From Sulfurovum sp. (GTDB lineage Bacteria > Campylobacterota > Campylobacteria > Campylobacterales > Sulfurovaceae): a stretch of 11,257 nt of DNA. The stretch is taken from NCBI GenBank assembly GCA_026983895.1, contig JALSTF010000153.1, positions 1-11,257 on the forward strand, read 5' to 3'. Positions 7,326-11,257 of the stretch are shown here, in pieces (position 1 is the stretch's first letter; every line of letters begins with the position of its first letter). A program made the position numbers and the translations under genes. A model generated the notes under the pieces. That model saw nothing but the letters and a program-made list of their open reading frames with translations. It ran no database searches and was not told where the DNA came from.

Positions 7326-7341
7326 GGTGGATTGATCCACC
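7326..7341 (+). repeat. GC-rich palindrome in the ppx leader
   Basis: GGTGGAT-TG-ATCCACC is a perfect 7-base inverted repeat with a 2-base centre, ending 17 bases before the ATG at 7359 and just ahead of the GAGAGG ribosome site. As RNA it would form a 5-6 bp stem with a 4-6 base loop. There is no T-run after it on either strand, so it is not a normal terminator for ilvA. It could be an operator or a hairpin near the ribosome site. Confidence 0.5.
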
Positions 7342-7358
7342 ATAGACAGAGAGGACCA

Positions 7359-8267
7359 ATGAAACAGAATGTCATAGCCATCGACCTGGGATCCAATACG
7401 CTGCGTGTCGTAAAACTTGATTGCCAAAGCGGCAGATTTGTTGCAGCGTATGAGAAGATCGTAAAAACGGCGGATATGCTGGAGCGTACAGGTGTGATCC
7501 ATCATGAAGCGGTAGACCGTGTCATTTATGCTATCAAAGAAGCACAGAAGAAGATCGATTTTTCTCATGCCACAGTGAAAGCGGTCACGACTGAAGCGCT
7601 GAGGCAGGCAGCCAATAAAGAAGCGGTATTGGAACGTATAGGGAAAGAAACGGGAATTTTTTTCAGGATCATTTCCGGGGAGGAGGAAGCCAAACTGACA
7701 CTTCTGGCTGTTGGGCACAGGCTTGAAAAACTGCATCATAGCGCGAAATGCTTTGTACTGGCAGATATCGGCGGCGGTTCAACAGAACTGATCTTCCGTT
7801 ACGGTAATGAAACGTTTTCCAAAAGTTTTCCTGTAGGGATCGTCACTATTGCACAGCGTTACGAAACGCTTGACGCCATTAAAAAGGCACTTGTGCAGGA
7901 AATGCTGGGGATGCAGATGTTCTGTGCCCAAATATACGCGACCAGAGGGCCGGTGGATGCTTTCATCGCTACGGCGGGAACACCGACTACTGTTGCGGCT
8001 ATGAAACTGGGTCAGAATTATGAGACCTATGATGCAAAAAAGATCAATGGTACGATACTTGCAAAGAATGAACTGGATATCTACCTGCAAAAGTTGCTTG
8101 CTTTGCCTTTTGAAGCGCGTGAAGAGATGGTTGGTACAGGCAGAAGCGACCTTATCGCTGCGGGTATTCTTATTTTCAAACAACTTTACACTATTGTTGA
8201 ATGTGAAAGGTGCGTAGTGATCGACGACGGTCTGCGCGAGGGTGTGGCCTTGGAAGGCTGCCGGTAA
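7359..8267 (+). CDS. Ppx/GppA family phosphatase (short form)
   Basis: Exopolyphosphatase / guanosine pentaphosphate phosphatase family member of the ASKHA (actin-like) fold; cytosolic. Motifs in order: AIDLGSNTLR (7-16), the first phosphate loop; TTEALRQAAN (77-86); ISGEEEAKL (105-113) with the catalytic glutamate region; ADIGGGSTELIF (135-146), the second phosphate loop; SFPVGIVTI (156-164); TAGTPTTVAAM (205-215); GRSDLIAAGILIF (261-273) and DDGLREGV (289-296). At 302 residues it is the short two-domain form, lacking the C-terminal HD-like extension of E. coli Ppx and GppA. Whether it acts on polyphosphate, pppGpp or both cannot be told. ATG 7359 is chosen because GAGAGG lies about 5 bases upstream; an earlier in-frame start would run through the palindrome. 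It lies 59 bases after ilvA on the same strand. Confidence 0.92.
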   Translation: MKQNVIAIDLGSNTLRVVKLDCQSGRFVAAYEKIVKTADMLERTGVIHHEAVDRVIYAIKEAQKKIDFSHATVKAVTTEALRQAANKEAVLERIGKETGIFFRIISGEEEAKLTLLAVGHRLEKLHHSAKCFVLADIGGGSTELIFRYGNETFSKSFPVGIVTIAQRYETLDAIKKALVQEMLGMQMFCAQIYATRGPVDAFIATAGTPTTVAAMKLGQNYETYDAKKINGTILAKNELDIYLQKLLALPFEAREEMVGTGRSDLIAAGILIFKQLYTIVECERCVVIDDGLREGVALEGCR

Positions 8268-8358
8268 AATCTCCACACTTTCCGAAATCAACTAAAGGAA
8301 CGAAGAATAGAGTCTGTAAAATTTCAGATCCATATTCAAATGGTCAGTGTGGCAATTT

Positions 8359-8411
8359 AGAGGTGCAAGTATATCATACAAGGGGGGGGAGATATACTTG
8401 ATCCCACCTCT
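8359..8411. repeat. Large inverted repeat with an eight-G loop
   Basis: Arms AGAGGTG (8359-8365) plus CAAGTATATC (8366-8375) pair with GATATACTTG (8391-8400) and CACCTCT (8405-8411), with a 4-base bulge ATCC on the right arm: 17 Watson-Crick pairs. TTT/AAA flanks could extend it with a one-base bulge. The 15-base loop contains GGGGGGGG (8382-8389). Neither side has a convincing T-run, so it is not a textbook terminator. Confidence 0.75.
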
Positions 8412-8412
8412 T

Positions 8413-8437
8413 AAAAAGTATTATAGAACAATACTTT
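8413..8437 (-). terminator. Putative terminator of the kinase-regulator operon
   Basis: On the minus strand, AAAGTATT-GTTCTAT-AATACTTT forms a perfect 8-bp hairpin immediately after the response regulator stop codon (8439). It is followed by a T-run (TTTTT counting the last stem bases). The stem is A/T-rich, so its strength is uncertain, but the position and orientation fit an intrinsic terminator. Confidence 0.45.
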
Positions 8438-8452
8438 GTCAAACTTTGTCAA
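8433..8452. repeat. Tandem 10-base direct repeat
   Basis: ACTTTGTCAA occurs twice head to tail. The repeat spans the stop codon of the response regulator and one arm of its putative terminator, and encodes part of the C-terminal FDKV. It may simply reflect a small local duplication. Confidence 0.7.
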
Positions 8453-9146
8453 AATGATTTTTTAGGTGTAAAATATAGCCGACGCCATAGCTGTTTTTAA
8501 TGGTTCCTTTTGGAAGTTTCTGTCTCAAGCGCTTCATGAGGGAGGTAACCGCATAAGAAGAAAAGTCCTTGTTGGGCTGGTCTTCATTGAAAGAGTTGAA
8601 AATATCGAGCACGGAAACGGCCTGGTTCGGATGGCTGAAGAAAAGTTCCAGTACTTTTTGTTCTTTGGGATTGATCACTGCTTCCTCTCCTTTGTACAGC
8701 ATTCTTTTTTTCTGCTTGTCCCACTGAAAAGATTCTCCAAGATCGATCATATGCTTTCCGCAACGCAGTGCGTCAACGAGTGAGAAAAGAAGTGTTTTCA
8801 AGGTATCGCTCTGTACGGGTTTGATAAGGTATTTGACAAGATGCAGTTCTATCGCCTGCATCAGTTTTTCTTTGTCCGAATGTGCCGAAGTGATGATGAT
8901 CTTCGTGGAGAGATCGTTCTCACGTATCTTCTCTATCATGGAGAGACCGTCCAGACGGGGCATATTGATGTCAGCGATAATAATATCCGGATGATGTTTC
9001 AGATAGGTCCGGTAAGCCTCTGCCCCATCTTTGGCTTTATGTACGGTCTTAAAAAAGAGATTCAGATATTCTGACATGGAATCAAGGAGATCTCTTTCGT
9101 CTTCAGCGATCAGGATACTGATGTCACTTATGGGATAAGTCTGCAT
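8439..9146 (-). CDS. OmpR-type response regulator, partner of the adjacent ODP-domain kinase
   Basis: DNA-binding response regulator of 235 residues. The receiver domain (about 8-125) has the acidic pair E15/D16, phospho-acceptor D59 in IIIADINMPRLDG, T86/S87 in IITSAHS and the conserved lysine K109 in YLIKPV. The output domain (about 140-230) is a winged helix of the OmpR/PhoB class: NPKEQKVLELFFSHPNQAVS (159-178), the recognition-helix region SYAVTSLMKRLRQKLP (197-212) and the wing SYGVGYIL (219-226). ATG 9146 is chosen because GGAG lies about 8 bases upstream; the open frame extends to 9197 but without such support. The start lies 23 bases inside the end of the kinase gene, indicating coupled translation and a cognate pair. 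Its targets are unknown. A hairpin right after the stop probably ends the transcript. Confidence 0.93.
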   Translation of the reverse strand: MQTYPISDISILIAEDERDLLDSMSEYLNLFFKTVHKAKDGAEAYRTYLKHHPDIIIADINMPRLDGLSMIEKIRENDLSTKIIITSAHSDKEKLMQAIELHLVKYLIKPVQSDTLKTLLFSLVDALRCGKHMIDLGESFQWDKQKKRMLYKGEEAVINPKEQKVLELFFSHPNQAVSVLDIFNSFNEDQPNKDFSSYAVTSLMKRLRQKLPKGTIKNSYGVGYILHLKNHFDKV

Positions 9147-10689
9147 TGCTTTGCTCCATGGTAATGGTGAACTGTGCCCCTTCACGGGTATTGGCAACGG
9201 ACAGTGTACCGTTCATGTTCTTTTCAATGATCATCTTGGAAGTATAAAGTCCAAGACCTGTACCGAGTGCTTTGTGTTTGGTGGTAAAGTAGGGATCAAA
9301 AATACGAGGCATATTCTCCTCCTCCACTCCTCCCGCATTATCCTCTATCTGGAGCAGGACATCGTCTCCCGACAGATAAAGAGAGATATGAATGGCTGGT
9401 TCTTTTATCTTTCGTTTGAGAAGGATATCCCTTGCATTATTCAACAGGGAGATGAGTACCTGCATATATTCGTTCATATACCCTTCGACAGAGAGTACAG
9501 GGTCGTTTCTGAAAGTGAGGGAGATACCGGATTTTCCCATCATGGAACGTGTGATCTCCAACGCATGCTCAACGACGGTATAGACATGGAAATGTGATTT
9601 CTCTTTGCGCGGATGATAGAATTGCATAAAGTCATCGATGGTCCTGGACATATACTGTATATTATGTTCCATCTCTTTGAGTTTGGCAGAAAGTTCGCTG
9701 CTTTGCAGCATATCCATCTGGCTTTTTTCTTTGAGGATAGAGATCAGTGTATTGTTTACAGCAAGAGGCTGGCGCCACTGGTGCGCGATATTGGCGATCA
9801 TTTCACCCATATCTGCCATTTTTGTTTTCTGGAAAAGAAGCTCCTCTTTCATCTTTATCTCCTGAAGCGAAGCACGCAGGGCAAGGTCCTTGGCCTGTAG
9901 TTCCTCAATCGTATGTATAAGCCGATCCTTGTAGCCCTGCTCAATATAAAGCCCGCACTCCAGTGCTTTCATCTGTTCAATCAGCGGTTCGATCTTCTCT
10001 TTTCGGATGATCGATCCATGCTGCGGGGCGATGAGGTTCATATCCAGCGCTTCTATTTTGGAGAGGGAGTAATTGAATATATCCCTGCTTGGCATATATT
10101 CGGCATGAAACTGCTTCGCCTTTTCAAAATAGTCATCTTCCGCATAAAATTCCCATGATTCTTCTATTCCCCCGAAGATATCTCCGGAAAAGAGGGTTTT
10201 GGTAGCAGGTTCATAAGTGACGAATGCCCCGGGGGAATGACAGTAGGGTGTTGTAACAAACTGCAGGCGGAGGCCGCCGTCCTGAAGCCGATGGTTATGT
10301 TTGTCTATCTCGTAATACTCCGCCTGTATCAGATAGTGTTTGACCAATGGTACCATTCTGCTGTGTGTGACAATACGCAGGTCTTTTCGATTGATGCGTT
10401 TTTCCATCTCCGGTACGGAAGCAGCCAGGTCAGGGTCCTGATGATGCAGAATGATATATTTGATCCGTGCCATGTCGGAGACGGCATTGACCTTTTTGAC
10501 CACGGCATCAAATTCCAGCATGGAGCCGGGATCTATCAGGACAGATGCGTCCCCATTCTCGATAAAGTAGGGGTGGCACTGGAACGGATCATTCTCCAGA
10601 TACATTCCCACCCAGTAAATACGGTCTGATATCTCTATAGGCTTCGTAAAATCCATCATGGGAAAAGTATACGCAAAATACTGTATCAT
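9124..10689 (-). CDS. Cytoplasmic histidine kinase with a flavodiiron-like (ODP-type) metallo-beta-lactamase sensor domain
   Basis: Predicted 521-residue soluble sensor kinase; no membrane segment is visible. Residues about 15-240 form a metallo-beta-lactamase fold of the flavodiiron/ODP branch: YWVGMYLENDPFQCHPYFI (25-43), LIDPGS (51-56), HHQDPDLAAS (82-91), TPYCHSPGAF (147-156), LFSGDIFGG (166-174) and APQHGSII (221-228). H83, D85, D87, H151, D170 and H224 align with the six di-iron ligands of flavodiiron proteins (HxExD...H...D...H), with D for E at one position. No flavodoxin domain follows. Instead a likely coiled coil (about 235-295) leads to HisKA, with phospho-acceptor H303 in IAHQWRQPLA, and HATPase_c: N-box SLLNNARD (N418; the first asparagine is Ser414), EDNAGG (D450), FDPYFTTKH and GTGLGL (476-481). 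By analogy with ODP proteins it may sense oxygen, NO or iron. The start is uncertain: ATG 10689, 10659 and 10656 all lack a Shine-Dalgarno. Confidence 0.92.
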   Translation of the reverse strand: MIQYFAYTFPMMDFTKPIEISDRIYWVGMYLENDPFQCHPYFIENGDASVLIDPGSMLEFDAVVKKVNAVSDMARIKYIILHHQDPDLAASVPEMEKRINRKDLRIVTHSRMVPLVKHYLIQAEYYEIDKHNHRLQDGGLRLQFVTTPYCHSPGAFVTYEPATKTLFSGDIFGGIEESWEFYAEDDYFEKAKQFHAEYMPSRDIFNYSLSKIEALDMNLIAPQHGSIIRKEKIEPLIEQMKALECGLYIEQGYKDRLIHTIEELQAKDLALRASLQEIKMKEELLFQKTKMADMGEMIANIAHQWRQPLAVNNTLISILKEKSQMDMLQSSELSAKLKEMEHNIQYMSRTIDDFMQFYHPRKEKSHFHVYTVVEHALEITRSMMGKSGISLTFRNDPVLSVEGYMNEYMQVLISLLNNARDILLKRKIKEPAIHISLYLSGDDVLLQIEDNAGGVEEENMPRIFDPYFTTKHKALGTGLGLYTSKMIIEKNMNGTLSVANTREGAQFTITMEQSNADLSHK

Positions 10690-10698
10690 TTAAATGAT
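10685..10698. repeat. Perfect 14-base palindrome at the kinase start
   Basis: ATCATTTAAATGAT is fully self-complementary and includes the most upstream possible kinase ATG (10689). A second short palindrome, TTGATCAA, lies at 10700-10707. Together they form a candidate binding site for a dimeric regulator in the spacer shared with ilvB. Confidence 0.6.
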
Positions 10699-10707
10699 TT
10701 TGATCAA

Positions 10708-10713
10708 TTTATA
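10708..10713 (-). promoter_or_regulatory. Possible -10 box for the kinase-regulator operon
   Basis: TATAAA on the minus strand (five of six matches) would start transcription around 10700. That leaves about 10 bases before ATG 10689 or about 40 before ATG 10659. It adjoins the two palindromes at 10685-10707, so a protein bound there could block initiation. No -35 box is evident. Confidence 0.35.
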
Positions 10714-10765
10714 AGAGTATTTATCTCTTATTTTATTCTCCATGGCATACTCTCTAATATTATTT

Positions 10766-10774
10766 TGATATAAT
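10766..10774 (+). promoter_or_regulatory. Extended -10 promoter of ilvB
   Basis: TGATATAAT is a perfect extended -10 element (TGnTATAAT). Transcription would start near 10781, about 20 bases before the ilvB ATG. A Shine-Dalgarno GGAG follows at 10789-10792. The short leader leaves no room for a leader-peptide attenuator. An upstream inverted repeat (AGAGTAT 10714-10720, ATACTCT 10747-10753) reaches into the -35 region and could be an operator. Confidence 0.7.
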
Positions 10775-10801
10775 CAGAAAAAATTATTGGAGTGTGTAGT
10801 C

Positions 10802-11257
10802 ATGCAGATGAGTGGTGCACAAATGGTGTGTGAGGCGATTATCGCAGAGGGTGTCAAGACAGTTTTCGGTTACCCTGGCGGAGCGATCATGCATGTTTAT
10901 GATGAAATTTACAAACAGGACGGTTTTGAACATATTCTCAACCGTCATGAGCAGGCAGCCGTACATGCAGCGGACGGATATGCGAGAGCGACCGGAGAGG
11001 TAGGGGTTGCGATGGTCACATCCGGGCCGGGGTTTACCAATGCTGTGACCGGCCTGGCAACAGCCTATATGGATTCTATCCCTATGGTCGTTATTTCGGG
11101 GCAGGTACCGCTTTCACTGATCGGTACGGACGGTTTCCAGGAGATCGATGCCGTGGGTATCTCAAGACCGTGTACCAAGCATAACTTCCTGGTACGTACG
11201 CTTGAAGAACTTCCCCGTATTCTCAAAGAAGCATTCTACATTGCAAGAAGTGGAAGA
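10802..11257 (+). CDS. ilvB: Acetolactate synthase large subunit, partial (N-terminal 152 residues)
   Basis: Thiamine diphosphate enzyme that condenses two pyruvates, or pyruvate and 2-oxobutanoate, in valine/leucine and isoleucine synthesis. Only the start is in the window; the frame is open at the right edge. The visible part is the pyrimidine-binding domain: MQMSGAQMVCEAIIAEGV, VFGYPGGAIMHVYDEIY (21-37), the catalytic glutamate E50 in NRHEQAAVHAADGYARATG, VTSGPGFTNAVTGLATAYMDSIPMV (72-96) and SGQVPLSLIGTDGFQEID (99-116). These match biosynthetic acetolactate synthase rather than other enzymes of the family. ATG 10802 has GGAG 9 bases upstream; a second ATG two codons later is less likely. 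It is divergent from the sensor kinase gene. Its partner in isoleucine synthesis, ilvA, lies about 3.5 kb upstream in a separate transcription unit. Confidence 0.94.
   Translation, partial: MQMSGAQMVCEAIIAEGVKTVFGYPGGAIMHVYDEIYKQDGFEHILNRHEQAAVHAADGYARATGEVGVAMVTSGPGFTNAVTGLATAYMDSIPMVVISGQVPLSLIGTDGFQEIDAVGISRPCTKHNFLVRTLEELPRILKEAFYIARSGR

Larger units (their letters stand above)
8268..8438. other. Convergent intergenic region rich in hairpins
   Basis: These 171 bases lie between the ends of the phosphatase gene and the response regulator gene. No credible reading frame was found. They hold a possible long-range pairing (CCACACT 8273-8279 with AGTGTGG 8346-8352), a large hairpin with a G8 loop (8359-8411) and an A/T-rich hairpin (8415-8437). 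No U-tracted terminator for the phosphatase gene was seen in the plus direction, so one or more of these stems may instead stall or protect the transcript. Confidence 0.6.

Noticed and set aside
8210..8401. A 63-codon open frame running from the end of ppx into the G8 hairpin
   Set aside because: It overlaps the end of the phosphatase gene in another frame, reads through palindromes, has an arginine/serine-rich sequence without any known motif, and shows no ribosome site.
8420..8452. Leftward promoter made from TTGACA and TATAAT after the response regulator
   Set aside because: The spacers of 11 or 21 bases do not fit a sigma70 promoter, and the TATAAT lies within the hairpin that better fits a terminator.
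9124..9812. Kinase as a standard membrane-bound sensor
   Set aside because: No hydrophobic segment long enough to cross the membrane is present anywhere in the protein; the sensor is a soluble metallo-beta-lactamase fold.
10000..10659. Metallo-beta-lactamase domain as an antibiotic-resistance enzyme or glyoxalase II
   Set aside because: The HHQDPD motif replaces HxHxDH, matching the flavodiiron/ODP branch, and the domain is fused to a kinase.
10700..10707. TTGATCAA as an FNR box
   Set aside because: An FNR site needs four bases between the TTGAT and ATCAA half-sites; here the half-sites overlap.

Overview
The window looks like chromosomal DNA from a member of the Campylobacterota (Epsilonproteobacteria), most likely a Sulfurovum/Sulfurimonas-type organism. 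This is inferred from three things. The proteins resemble epsilonproteobacterial versions (a GlmU with GTGG instead of GTGH, a long CoaBC with an AFKAEMD motif, and a cytoplasmic kinase with the H-box IAHQWRQPLA). The genes are densely packed and overlapping. The clear promoters have strong TATAAT -10 boxes with little recognisable -35. No rRNA, tRNA, CRISPR array, insertion sequence or phage gene was seen, and no gene-free stretch exceeds about 170 bases.

Layout. (1) 1-4408, minus strand: one tightly overlapping operon, in transcription order glmU, coaBC, uppS, prepilin peptidase, and an LptF/LptG permease cut by the window edge. Every junction overlaps by 4-10 bases. (2) 4484-5605, plus: a TrmA-type tRNA uracil-5-methyltransferase, divergent from glmU. 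(3) 5606-6034, minus: a small CoA-binding Rossmann protein that abuts trmA tail to tail with no spacer. (4) 6088-7299 and 7359-8267, plus: ilvA (threonine ammonia-lyase with an ACT domain) and a short Ppx/GppA phosphatase. (5) 8268-8438: a small convergent intergenic region full of hairpins, one with an eight-G run in its loop. (6) 8439-10689, minus: a two-gene signalling operon. It encodes a soluble histidine kinase whose sensor is a flavodiiron-like metallo-beta-lactamase (ODP-type) domain, and an OmpR-type response regulator. (7) 10802 to the end, plus: the start of ilvB, divergent from the kinase.

How they work together. The first operon joins steps of envelope synthesis (UDP-GlcNAc by GlmU, undecaprenyl phosphate by UppS, LPS transport by LptF/G) with CoA synthesis and pilin/pseudopilin maturation. 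IlvA and IlvB both supply isoleucine synthesis, though they are about 3.5 kb apart and not in one operon.

The most interesting system is the kinase-regulator pair. The kinase sensor keeps a complete set of flavodiiron-type metal ligands (H83, D85, D87, H151, D170, H224) but lacks the flavodoxin domain needed for catalysis. This suggests a cytoplasmic oxygen, nitric oxide or iron sensor. Its start overlaps a perfect 14-base palindrome in the region shared with ilvB. Other points worth a second look are a TrmA carrying an RlmD-like four-cysteine iron-sulfur signature, face-to-face -10 boxes between ilvA and its divergent neighbour, and the G8-loop hairpin.
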